Below, one piece after another: positions 35,610-42,971 of a DNA stretch of 64,000 bases. Under the pieces are notes generated by a model. The model did no database searches. It had not been told where the DNA came from and worked only from the letters and a program-made list of their open reading frames with translations. The stretch's first letter is position 1, and each line of letters begins with the position of its first letter. Both the position numbers and the translations under genes were made by a program. The stretch is from Hymenobacter psychrotolerans DSM 18569 (GTDB lineage Bacteria > Bacteroidota > Bacteroidia > Cytophagales > Hymenobacteraceae), in assembly GCF_900142395.1 (NCBI RefSeq), contig NZ_FRAS01000017.1:43959-107958 (forward strand). The letters run 5' to 3'.

Positions 35610-36371
35610 CTACACCGCTACCGGCCGAAACTGGTTGATCTGCTCTACCAGCTCCCGCGCGGCTAGGCCAGCATCAGCTGCCTGCCACAAAGCCCGCGAG
35701 GTATTAATAAGGAGGCCGGAGCCGTCTGGACGGAGGCCAGCTTTCAAGGTCGCTTGCAGGTCGCCGCCCTGGGCGCCTACGCCGGGTACCAGGAACCACT
35801 GCTGGGGCGTGAGGCTGCGCATGCGGGCTACGGCTTCGGCGTTGGTGGCGCCTACTACCAGGCCTATGCCGCCGTGCTGCTCATCGAGCTTGCGGGCCAC
35901 GCTGGCGGCGCAATCTGAGAGGGAACCGCCGCGGGTGAGGGCTACATCTTGTAAGGAATGAGTGGGCTTATTGCTGGTTTTAGCCAGCACGAAGACGAGC
36001 TTGCCGGGGCGGGCGAAGGGCACAATGGCGTCGTCGCCCATATACGGGTTTACCGTCACGCCATCAGCACCAATTACGTCGTAGGCAAACTTGGCGTAGT
36101 GGTCAGCGGTGTTGGCAATGTCACCGAACTTACCATCCAGAATAACCGGAATGCTTTCGGGAATGCGCTGCACCGTCTCGCGCAGCAGTTTCACGCCATC
36201 TTCCCGGCTTAGGAAAAACGCTAGATTAGGCTTGAAGGCAGCGGCGTACTCACTGGTTTGGTCGATGACCTCGGCCAGGCGGCGCGCCACCTGCGCATCA
36301 TCGCCTACAGGATCCAGGCCCACGCAGAGCAAGGTGTTGGCGTACTGAACGCGTTGAAGTAGCTTTTCCAT
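35610..36371 (-). CDS. pyrF: Orotidine 5'-phosphate decarboxylase
   Basis: 253 residues from ATG 36369-36371. It is the type 2 form common in Bacteroidota: LLCVGLDPVGDD, AAFKPNLAFFLSREDG, the catalytic IPVILDGKFGDIANTADHYAKFAYDVIGADGVTVNPYMG with the Asp-Lys-Asp set, and VVGATNAEAVARM and FLVPGVGAQGGDL. Converts OMP to UMP. It lies between the pyrD-like gene and pyrE, all leftward, with a 77-base gap to pyrD. Confidence 0.95.
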   Translation of the reverse strand: MEKLLQRVQYANTLLCVGLDPVGDDAQVARRLAEVIDQTSEYAAAFKPNLAFFLSREDGVKLLRETVQRIPESIPVILDGKFGDIANTADHYAKFAYDVIGADGVTVNPYMGDDAIVPFARPGKLVFVLAKTSNKPTHSLQDVALTRGGSLSDCAASVARKLDEQHGGIGLVVGATNAEAVARMRSLTPQQWFLVPGVGAQGGDLQATLKAGLRPDGSGLLINTSRALWQAADAGLAARELVEQINQFRPVAV

Positions 36372-36448
36372 GGGGTGGGAAGTAGCGCAAACCTCGCGGC
36401 TCACGGTTGGAGAAAAGGGTTCTTAGGTAGCGTTAAGCCTCGTCTGGC

Positions 36449-37306
36449 TTACGATCGGGCTTGTGAGGGCTCGGGAACCAGGTGCTCGCACTCAGCCGAC
36501 AGGCGGGCGGCCAGGCCAGGTTCCAGCCACTCGCCGCTCGCCACCTGCACGGCGCTGGCCCCGCACCGCAGGTAATCCGTGACATGGCTGGCCGTAAACA
36601 CGCCGCCCGTCCCGAAAATGGGCAGCGTGATGTTTTCATCGTGTGCCAGTTCCCACACGCAGCGCAGCGCCACCGGCCGCAAGGCCTCACCCGATAACCC
36701 GCCGGCCACGGGCTCAGCCGTAGCATCATCGGGGAGGTGCAAGGCTTTGAGCAGGTTGGTGGCGGCCAGCGCATCGGCTCCGCCAGCTTGCGCCCCGAGG
36801 GCCAGGCCCCGGATGTGCTCCGGCCACGGCGGCAGCTTCACAATTACGGAGGCCTCGGGCCCCAGCTCATTGCGTACGGCCTGGGTAGCTTCGCGCACAA
36901 ACTTAGCGCTCAACTCTTCGCCCTTTCCCGTATCGGGCTGGGCAATGTAGACTTCCACGCCCGCAATCAGGTCGCCGGCTTCGCGGGCCAGGAAGCGCGC
37001 AATCTTGCGGAAACCAGGAATGCCGGGAGCTGTAATGCTGACAAACACGGGCACGCCGTAGCGGCGCAGGTTGGGCAAGTGTTCCTGCACCAGGATTTCG
37101 GCGCTTTCCGTGCGCATGTTGGTGGCGTTGAGCAAGGTCTGGTCGGCGACCTGCCAAATGCCTTCCTCGTAGAGCCCGGGCTTGGGCTCCATCGTTACGG
37201 TGCGGGTGAAAATCGCGCCCAGCCGCTCGTAGCCCGTTCCATCTAGCTGCCAGGGTGCGGCCGCGAGGCACACGGGGTTCTGAAGCGTGAGTTTGCCGAG
37301 TTGCAT
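36449..37306 (-). CDS. pyrD: Dihydroorotate dehydrogenase-like protein without the catalytic cysteine
   Basis: 285 residues from ATG 37304-37306. The TIM-barrel pattern of class 1 DHODH is clear: KLTLQNPVCLAAAPWQLDGTGYERL, VFVSITAPGIPGFRKIARFL, ASVIVKLPPWPEHI, GADALAATNLL, GGLSGEALRPVALR, LPIFGTGGVFTASHVTDYLRCGASAVQVASGEW. The family's NISCPN (or NVSSPN) active-site segment reads VYIAQPD here, so Cys/Ser is replaced by Gln. It may be a divergent or inactive relative, or use another base. Its place beside pyrF and pyrE argues for pyrimidine synthesis. Confidence 0.8.
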   Translation of the reverse strand: MQLGKLTLQNPVCLAAAPWQLDGTGYERLGAIFTRTVTMEPKPGLYEEGIWQVADQTLLNATNMRTESAEILVQEHLPNLRRYGVPVFVSITAPGIPGFRKIARFLAREAGDLIAGVEVYIAQPDTGKGEELSAKFVREATQAVRNELGPEASVIVKLPPWPEHIRGLALGAQAGGADALAATNLLKALHLPDDATAEPVAGGLSGEALRPVALRCVWELAHDENITLPIFGTGGVFTASHVTDYLRCGASAVQVASGEWLEPGLAARLSAECEHLVPEPSQARS

Positions 37307-37554
37307 AGGTCAGAAATGGAAAAATCCGTCGGTTGGCGAGGGAAGCTCCCTGCTGCTCGTCAGGACTACAGTCAAACAAAACACACAACCCGAAACGGGG
37401 TGGCCAACCACGGACTGGCTAACGCCAGAATCCCCTCTGATCTTCCGCCACTCCGTTGGTCGGGCCACCCCTCCCCAGCCTCCGGAGCCAGGTTTTACCG
37501 GGTTTGCCTTGGGCAGCATTCCCGGCTCTTTGCCGGTTGCTACTGCCCCAAAAG

Positions 37555-37584
37555 CAAAGCGCCCGGTGTTGGCCGGGCGCTTTG
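37555..37584 (-). terminator. Terminator of the AsnRS-like gene
   Basis: Perfect 12-bp stem CAAAGCGCCCGG / CCGGGCGCTTTG eleven bases past the leftward gene ending at 37596; on the minus strand CTTTTGGGG follows. Nothing else is seen between 37307 and 37554 apart from short GC inverted repeats. Confidence 0.65.
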
Positions 37585-37595
37585 GTTGAAGGCGA

Positions 37596-38630
37596 CTAGA
37601 TTACGTTGTCGCGGTTGATGAGGAAAGGCACACAGTCGCGGATGTCTTTCTGGCCGAGGATGAACTGGGCGACGCGGGCCATGCCTACGCCGGCACCCGA
37701 GTGCAGCTTCACGTCGTGCTCTTTGTGGAAGTCGAGGTACCAGTTGAAGTCTTCCAGCTTCATGCCCTGGCGCAGCAGGCCTTCCAGCATCGACGACTTC
37801 ATCAGTTTCTCGCGCAGCTTGTCGGCGTCGAACTCACGCTCTGCCGAACCAGCCGACTCGCCGGCCAGCGGCAGCAGCAGGTCGGAAGAGTTTACCACGC
37901 GGGAGTCTTCGTCGTTGTTCTTCATGTTGAAGAACTTGATTTCCTCGGGGTAGTGCGTCACGAACATCGGGCCCATCAGCTCGGTCAGGCGGCCTTCATG
38001 CTCGGCCACCAGGTCGTCGCCGAACTGCAGCTCGGGGAAGCCTTCGGTTTTCAGCAGGTCTACGGCGTCGGCGTAGGTCATGCGCTTGAAGGTCACGTTG
38101 GTCAGGTCGGCGGCGTTGCGGCCGAACAGCTCCAGCTCCTTGGCGCAGTCCTGCGCAACCTGGCGCGAAGCCGAGGCCACGATGCCCGAGAGGTGGCCCA
38201 GCAGCTCGTCCAGGTCGCCGATGTGCTCGATTTCGAACAGGCTGAACTGCGCCAGACGGCGGCCATCAGCCTTCATTTCCTTGCGGAAGCTCTGGATTTC
38301 GCCGTACACGCGGCCACCTTCGATGGCCTGGGTCAGCATTTCGATGTAAAGCTGGTTGGACTGAGGCAGGAACATCTTCTTGCCGTCGTACCAATCCACG
38401 GTGAACAGCGTGTCGGTGTTTTCGCAGGCGCCGGTTACACCCACAATGTGCGGCATGTTGTGGATGGCTACGAAGCCCTCCGACTCCACGTATTTGCGGG
38501 CACCGCGGAACATGGCGTCCCATACTTTGATGATGGCCATCCGCTTGGGGTCCGTGCTCAGGTTCACGTTGCGGGTGGCGGCAGGAGCGGCGGCTACCAT
38601 CTGCTGGGCGAGGGTGGTGTTGTCGTTCAT
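37596..38630 (-). CDS. AsnRS-like class II ligase lacking an anticodon-binding domain
   Basis: 344 residues from ATG 38628-38630. The class II catalytic core is present: motif 2-like FRKEMKADGRRLAQFSLFEIEHIG, EIKFFNMKNNDEDSRVVNSSDLLLPLAGESAGSAERE, and motif 3-like GAGVGMARVAQFILG. Normal bacterial AsnRS has about 460 residues with an N-terminal OB-fold; none precedes here. AsnRS-derived asparagine synthetases of archaea have this layout, so it may make free asparagine, but an unrelated amidation or tRNA-related role is possible. It stands alone with its own promoter, leader and terminator. Confidence 0.85.
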   Translation of the reverse strand: MNDNTTLAQQMVAAAPAATRNVNLSTDPKRMAIIKVWDAMFRGARKYVESEGFVAIHNMPHIVGVTGACENTDTLFTVDWYDGKKMFLPQSNQLYIEMLTQAIEGGRVYGEIQSFRKEMKADGRRLAQFSLFEIEHIGDLDELLGHLSGIVASASRQVAQDCAKELELFGRNAADLTNVTFKRMTYADAVDLLKTEGFPELQFGDDLVAEHEGRLTELMGPMFVTHYPEEIKFFNMKNNDEDSRVVNSSDLLLPLAGESAGSAEREFDADKLREKLMKSSMLEGLLRQGMKLEDFNWYLDFHKEHDVKLHSGAGVGMARVAQFILGQKDIRDCVPFLINRDNVI

Positions 38631-38713
38631 GGGGGGTACCAGTATGGGTTGAAGGGTTAGAAAAGGCGGGGTGGAGAACTGGTTTGCGCTGGGCCGGCCG
38701 GACCGACAGGACA

Positions 38714-38747
38714 CAAAAAAACCGCTTCGAAAACCGAAGCGGTGAAA
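38714..38747 (-). terminator. Leader terminator (attenuator candidate) of the AsnRS-like gene
   Basis: On the minus strand a 9-bp stem ACCGCTTCG / CGAAGCGGT (38743-38735 with 38729-38721) is followed by T7. It lies 84 bases upstream of the start codon, and no leftward gene ends before it, so it would act on the leader of the AsnRS-like gene itself. Confidence 0.65.
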
Positions 38748-38870
38748 AAAGCAAAAACCAGAAAAACGAAAGAATCAACGGGGGAAACGACCTTCCGGTC
38801 ATCTCGCAGGACGGCGTTTCGCTCGGTCCCGCGCTTCATCAAGTGGTGTTGATTCAGTTGAAGCACGACC

Positions 38871-38902
38871 CAAAAGTACTACTCGGTTGCATTGCCTCCA
38901 AA
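38871..38902 (-). promoter_or_regulatory. Bacteroidota-type promoter of the AsnRS-like gene
   Basis: On the minus strand TTTG (38902-38899), a 20-base spacer and TACTTTTG (38878-38871) match the consensus exactly. Transcription should begin near 38865, giving a leader of about 235 nt. Confidence 0.8.
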
Positions 38903-39037
38903 TGCATAGCCGAATTTTTTATCAAGAAAATTTTCCGCCACCCCACTTTTCCCCTCTGCTTGCCTTTCGCTTACTTATTATAATATAGCATGCTATCAAG
39001 TTGTAAATCAACACTATTTATTGCATCGGTTTGTGAG

Positions 39038-39067
39038 TTTGTATGCCGTTATTCCTGCTTACCTTTG
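39038..39067 (+). promoter_or_regulatory. Bacteroidota-type promoter upstream of the DUF4468-like gene
   Basis: TTTG at 39038-39041, 18 bases, then TACCTTTG at 39060-39067. The start codon is 260 bases downstream, so the leader would be long; a nearer weak box TATCTTTC at 39248-39255 is an alternative. The stretch 39068-39328 holds no convincing gene. Confidence 0.65.
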
Positions 39068-39328
39068 TGGGCGCAGCAGGCAAGTCTGCGCAAGGCCCGT
39101 ACCCGAGCGGCATCCAGCTAGATGGAATAATCCTATTCATTGGTATGGCCTTCACTATATACAGAGCGCTCCTGTGGTGCCGAGACGGAGTACAATTTCC
39201 TTTCCCTCATAACTTGGCGGCTCCAAATTCGTTTTCCCAACAAAATACTATCTTTCTTTACGCGGCTCAAGCTTCCCTTCAACTGGCAAAGTGCCCGCTG
39301 GCCTTCTGCCACCACCTATCGTCGTCTC

Positions 39329-39877
39329 ATGAAAAAAGTAGTACTCGGTTTTTTGATTGGCGCTGGCCTGAGCGTGGCAATTCCTGCGCAGGCGCAGGAT
39401 ACGGGCACCCCTGTGAGCTACACCGAACGGGTGCCCGAAGAAGATTCTGAGCAGGAAGTTCTGTTCCGGCGCGCCGCCGACTGGGTGGAAAACCACTTCA
39501 CCTACGCTCCCAAAAAAGTGATAAGCTCTGATGCCGCCAAAGGCGAGCTGCGGGCCGAAGGAACCGTGCAGGTGAAGCTCACCAGCACCTCCGGCAAGCA
39601 ACAGGAGCAGCCGGTTCGCTTTGAGTTTATATTCCATACGCTGGCCTCGGGCTACGACTATAGCGTTGGGCAATTGCGGGTAGTACCCGATGGGAAAAAG
39701 CCCGAAGAAAGCGTACCCTTTGATGCCTACGTAGCCCAGCTTGCCGCCGACCGCACCAATACCCGCACGCGCAACGACCGGCGCATAACGGCACAGGCCA
39801 CGTCGCTGGTCAGCGAAATCTCGATATCCTTCCGCTCGTATATGAACAGCCGGCCCGCCGCTGGGGCCATCGAGTAG
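39329..39877 (+). CDS. Exported DUF4468-like protein
   Basis: 182 residues from ATG 39329. Signal peptide MKKVVLGFLIGAGLSVAIPAQAQ. The mature part YTERVPEEDSEQEVLFRRAADWVENHFTYAPKKVISSDAAKGELRAEGTVQVKL followed by FEFIFHTLASGYDYSVGQLRVVP is the alpha/beta pattern of DUF4468 (TBP-like fold) exported proteins of Bacteroidota, as I remember the family. Function unknown. The nearest partners are on the other strand; a strong terminator follows 15 bases after the stop. Confidence 0.8.
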   Translation: MKKVVLGFLIGAGLSVAIPAQAQDTGTPVSYTERVPEEDSEQEVLFRRAADWVENHFTYAPKKVISSDAAKGELRAEGTVQVKLTSTSGKQQEQPVRFEFIFHTLASGYDYSVGQLRVVPDGKKPEESVPFDAYVAQLAADRTNTRTRNDRRITAQATSLVSEISISFRSYMNSRPAAGAIE

Positions 39878-39891
39878 AAGTTTGGCCTAAT

Positions 39892-39937
39892 AAAAAGCCC
39901 CTGGCTGCTACAGAGTTGTAGCGGCCAGGGGCTTTTT
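39892..39937. terminator. Bidirectional intrinsic terminator
   Basis: Stem AAAAAGCCCCTGGC / GCCAGGGGCTTTTT (39892-39905 with 39924-39937), T5 at the right end and, on the minus strand, T5 at the left end. It can end the DUF4468-like gene and a leftward RNA from the other side. Confidence 0.88.
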
Positions 39938-40076
39938 CTGGTCTTTAAGATGGTACAAACCAGCACCAGACAAGTAGCCTGATGCCTGGAAAGCGGATGG
40001 CCAGCTCAGTGAAAATGCAGAGAGCCGCGTTGCAGCGCGGCTCTCCATCCTCTTCACATTTCCCATCTACTTCACT
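39892..40076 (-). ncRNA. Candidate small structured RNA, leftward
   Basis: No gene lies here. On the minus strand a perfect TACCTTTG box (40089-40082) is followed about 30 bases later by a long hairpin: perfect 10-bp GAGAGCCGCG / CGCGGCTCTC arms (40045-40036 and 40029-40020) extended past an internal loop by GTGAA / TTCAC. The transcript would end at the bidirectional terminator, about 185 nt in all. No TTTG box is found at the right distance. No known RNA family is recognised. Confidence 0.4.
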
Positions 40077-40081
40077 CACTA

Positions 40082-40089
40082 CAAAGGTA
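40082..40089 (-). promoter_or_regulatory. -7 element of the leftward candidate RNA
   Basis: TACCTTTG on the minus strand, an exact TAnnTTTG match; the -33 region is poor. Confidence 0.45.
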
Positions 40090-40150
40090 CGGGATGTAAA
40101 CGGGCGAAGTTTATACTTCCGACAGAATAACGAAAAGTTAATATATTATC

Positions 40151-40158
40151 TAACATTG
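40151..40158 (+). promoter_or_regulatory. -7-like element of the rightward candidate RNA
   Basis: TAACATTG differs from TAnnTTTG at one base, in an AT-rich stretch, three bases before the first paired base of the candidate RNA. No TTTG box upstream. Confidence 0.35.
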
Positions 40159-40160
40159 TG

Positions 40161-40477
40161 AGCACCAGAACAAGACTCACTCGACAACCCGCTGCATGTT
40201 AGGCCCAGCGGGTGCAAATCCGAAAGGTGCTGCCCGGCTGTATGCAGTTCCAGAACTGCACTTCCCGCCTCCGATACTCCTCCGAGAAAACGCCCTTAAG
40301 GAGCCGCAGCCAGCGGCTACTAGGCTTTCCCAAGACGAGTATCAGAAGCATCCCATGCCGCCTGACCTCTGTCTCCCTATCCGCGGCAACTATTACCCCA
40401 AAGCTTGTTTCTCGCTGTTATCATCTATCCCATTATGGTAAAAAGCCCGATACTTTTATCGTATCGGGCTTTTTTCC
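40161..40477 (+). ncRNA. Candidate structured RNA, rightward, unassigned family
   Basis: About 317 bases without a gene, ending in a strong terminator. Perfect nested helices are seen: AGCACC (40161-40166) with GGTGCT (40226-40231), enclosing ACCCGCTG (40187-40194) with CAGCGGGT (40206-40213); TGCAGTT (40243-40249) with AACTGCA (40254-40260); GATACTC (40273-40279) with GAGTATC (40337-40343), enclosing GCCGC/GCGGC (40303-40317). Such density of exact pairing is unlikely for spacer DNA. It does not match tmRNA, RNase P RNA, SRP RNA or a T-box as I know them. Confidence 0.5.
40440..40477. terminator. Intrinsic terminator ending the rightward candidate RNA
   Basis: Stem AAAAAGCCCGATAC / GTATCGGGCTTTTTT with a 7-base loop. 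It also lies 19 bases past the stop of the leftward T9SS gene and has T5 on that strand, so it serves both. Confidence 0.9.
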
Positions 40478-40495
40478 GCTGACTACCGGGTCGGG

Positions 40496-42619
40496 CTAGC
40501 GGCCGGTTACGACGAGGCGCTGGCTACCTAGCTTTTGCCCTTGTTTGCCGGTCAGTATCACGTTGTAGAGGCCGGCTGGCAGCGGCTCACCCTGCAGACG
40601 CATTGTTGGCTGAGTAACAGGCAGCTGGCGTAGCAGCATGCCTTGAACATCATAAATGCGGAGCACCCCGGCAGCGCTGTCCATTATCGGCGCCAACTCT
40701 ACGGTGATGCTGGTAGAGCTAGCTGCAGGATTGGGGTACACGGCCAGCACCTCCGCTTTCATTGGGTTCAGAGTAACTACAGCAATGGGCGAATACGACG
40801 TTTTCCCGTTCGTATCCACCTGCTGCAGACGATAGTAAAGCGTTGCTACTCCGGTTGAGGCTGCCGTTTCGTCGCGGAAGGTATAGCTGCGTCCCTGGCT
40901 GTTACCACTGCCTTCCACGCGCCCTACCGCTTTGAATTCGCTTTTCACCTGAGTAGCGCGCTCCACAATAAAGTGGCTGTTGTTGGTTTCAGATGCCGTG
41001 CGCCACGCCACTTCTACAGCCTGTCCGGCCGCCTTGGCCCCGAATGCGGCCAGTTCTACTGGCAGAGGCCCTGGATTAGTAATAGTTAGCGGGAAGCCCG
41101 TAGGACGTGTTTCGGCAAATGCATACAAAATCTGGGTTCGGTCGAAGAGGGAAAGAGTGGAGCTGATTTCTACTTCTACCCGCTGGAAATCCCGCGTGGT
41201 GTTGAAATACACCTCCGTACTGCCGTTACCCAGTAAGCCCTGCGAGAGCAAAGACCCACCACTGGCAGTTTCTAGCAGATTGTTGTTGCTGTCGTAGGTA
41301 CGGATAGCAATAGCATTGAGCAGCTGCGTGTTGAGCAACCCTGCATTGGCATTCAGCACCACCCCGGCAGCGTCGCCGGCCTGCCCGCTGCCGTTCAGGT
41401 TGATGTTTACTGCCGTGGTCGTCAGGACGCCCACAGCCGCCGTGCGGATTTCAGCGTAGTCAGTCAGGTTGGAGTTGGCCGCGTTCTGCGGGTTCAGTAC
41501 CGTGCCGTTGCCGGAAGTAGTAACCTGGCCGGCACCGCTGCTGAAATCTGAGCGGATCGGCGTTTGGTCTTCGAACGCGCTGGGCTCCAGGCCAAACCCG
41601 TAGTATATCTCCAGCCCGTCGAGCGCGCTCAGCAGGCCGCTGCGCGTGATCTGCACTTCATCAAAAGCCCGCTCCGTCGGGAAGCTGATCTGATACTGGC
41701 CGTTGGGCAACAGCGTCACATTCAGGGCGTCGATGCTGGTGACACTTTCCCGCGGCTCCCCGTTCAGATACGTGGTAATGCGCAGCCCTCCGAGCAAGGA
41801 AATATCGGCCAAGCCTTGCTTGCCGACCACGAAGCCAGCATAATACCCCCCGGGGACGGCACCTTCCAGCTTCACTTTCAGCGAGTTGGGGCAGCTCACT
41901 CCCACTACGGAGTTGAAGGTAGCGTAGTCATTCAGACTGGAGCTGACTGCGTTGGCCGGGTTCTGCACTCCGGAGTTGACGCAGACGCTTACGCCGTTAT
42001 CCACAACCTCTGTGCTGTAGTTCTGGCCTTCTACCGGCGTCCCGAAGCGCGACACCACGCCTTTGGCCGTTTCCACCACGTTGGCGTCTATGCCATAAGC
42101 GTAGTACACCCGAATGCTGTAGCCGACATTCAGCAGGGAGGTAGCCACTATCTGGATATGCGTAAACTCCTGCTTGGCCACGAACTCCAACCGGCCGGGT
42201 GCACCCGACCCTAAAACGGTAGTAGCCAGATTAGTTACATTGAGCGTTTCCTTGGGCGTGGCTCCATCAAACGTGGTGATGGTAACAGTACCTACTGCCG
42301 ACAGAACGCTACTGGACCCGACCACGAAACCTGCGCGGGAGTTTTTCGGTACTCGTTGTGCCATCTGCACCTTTACCCCTGCCGGCAGATACCCAACCGA
42401 CAACAAAGGAAGTGTAAGCGTGGCAAAGTCATCCAGATTCTGATTAGAAGCTCTATCTGCCCTGAAAACAGAAGTGCATAATAAGACCAGATTGCAGTCA
42501 GTGATGCTTTCGGCAGTGCCAGTGCCGTAAATGGGTTGCCGGGCGCCCATACTGAAGGAGGTGGCTAGCAGCCATATAGCCGCTAGCAGGGGAAGTCGGA
42601 AGTAGGATGTGTGTCTCAT
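40496..42619 (-). CDS. Large T9SS-exported protein with C-terminal sorting domain
   Basis: 707 residues from ATG 42617-42619. Signal peptide MRHTSYFRLPLLAAIWLLATSFSMGA. Residues about 35-510 hold three related segments, each with a cysteine/serine-rich start, a DYAT/DYAEI motif (SLNDYATFNSVVGVSCPNSLKVKL; SNLTDYAEIRTAAVGVL) and a strand ending IYYGFG/YAFAE, so a threefold repeat of beta domains. Residues about 525-620 are LPVELAAFGAKAAGQAVEVAWRTASETNNSHFIVERA, common in Cytophagales cargo proteins. The last 85 residues (VLAVYPNPAASSTSITVEL...GLYNVILTGKQGQKLGSQRLVV) are a type A T9SS signal. Surface or secreted; ligand unknown. Confidence 0.9.
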   Translation of the reverse strand: MRHTSYFRLPLLAAIWLLATSFSMGARQPIYGTGTAESITDCNLVLLCTSVFRADRASNQNLDDFATLTLPLLSVGYLPAGVKVQMAQRVPKNSRAGFVVGSSSVLSAVGTVTITTFDGATPKETLNVTNLATTVLGSGAPGRLEFVAKQEFTHIQIVATSLLNVGYSIRVYYAYGIDANVVETAKGVVSRFGTPVEGQNYSTEVVDNGVSVCVNSGVQNPANAVSSSLNDYATFNSVVGVSCPNSLKVKLEGAVPGGYYAGFVVGKQGLADISLLGGLRITTYLNGEPRESVTSIDALNVTLLPNGQYQISFPTERAFDEVQITRSGLLSALDGLEIYYGFGLEPSAFEDQTPIRSDFSSGAGQVTTSGNGTVLNPQNAANSNLTDYAEIRTAAVGVLTTTAVNINLNGSGQAGDAAGVVLNANAGLLNTQLLNAIAIRTYDSNNNLLETASGGSLLSQGLLGNGSTEVYFNTTRDFQRVEVEISSTLSLFDRTQILYAFAETRPTGFPLTITNPGPLPVELAAFGAKAAGQAVEVAWRTASETNNSHFIVERATQVKSEFKAVGRVEGSGNSQGRSYTFRDETAASTGVATLYYRLQQVDTNGKTSYSPIAVVTLNPMKAEVLAVYPNPAASSTSITVELAPIMDSAAGVLRIYDVQGMLLRQLPVTQPTMRLQGEPLPAGLYNVILTGKQGQKLGSQRLVVTGR

Positions 42620-42971
42620 ATCGAAGCGGGAATACTCCCCACGGCGCGTCCGTGCAGGGCTATTTTCACTTGTACAATCCGACTGCCATTTTATATTTTA
42701 TCATTATGACGCTTGTAAATCAAGCAGTTACAATTATTAATAAAATAATATATAATCCTGGTATTGGACTTGCCATCCCAAATAAAGAAAACATGGTAAA
42801 CCCCGTTTTTACCGCTATACTCGCACTCCGCCTCTACCCAACCCCCTTTCTGAGCTATTGAAAACTGCGCACATGGCCCAAACCCAGAACCAAGCCGATT
42901 CGTCGATGCCTTCGTCTGGTGTTGCGGGTTGCGGGTGCAGACGCCATGGCTGGCTAACACCTTCTTAACTT
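42620..42971 (+). other. 352-bp AT-rich divergent region
   Basis: Holds no convincing gene. 42690-42780 is strongly AT-rich (ATTATTAATAAAATAATATATAA). It must contain the promoters of the T9SS gene (left) and the sigma54 activator (right), but no consensus TTTG/TAnnTTTG pair or GG-N10-GC sigma54 site is seen. Confidence 0.4.

Noticed and set aside
38714..38866. T-box or amino-acid leader peptide controlling the AsnRS-like gene
   Set aside because: No AGGGTGGnACCGCG-type T-box sequence and no run of Asn codons in the short frames; only the terminator itself is supported.
39043..39450. A gene in the leader of the DUF4468-like gene
   Set aside because: The open frame overlaps the signal-peptide coding region of the real gene in another frame and has no recognisable composition.
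40201..40245. Cobalamin riboswitch
   Set aside because: GGGTGCAAATCC...GCTGCC resembles part of its core, but the B12 box is missing and no gene on that strand follows the terminator.
42607..42861. Small gene in the AT-rich gap before the sigma54 activator
   Set aside because: It begins inside the divergent T9SS gene, has an abrupt composition change in the middle and no family likeness.
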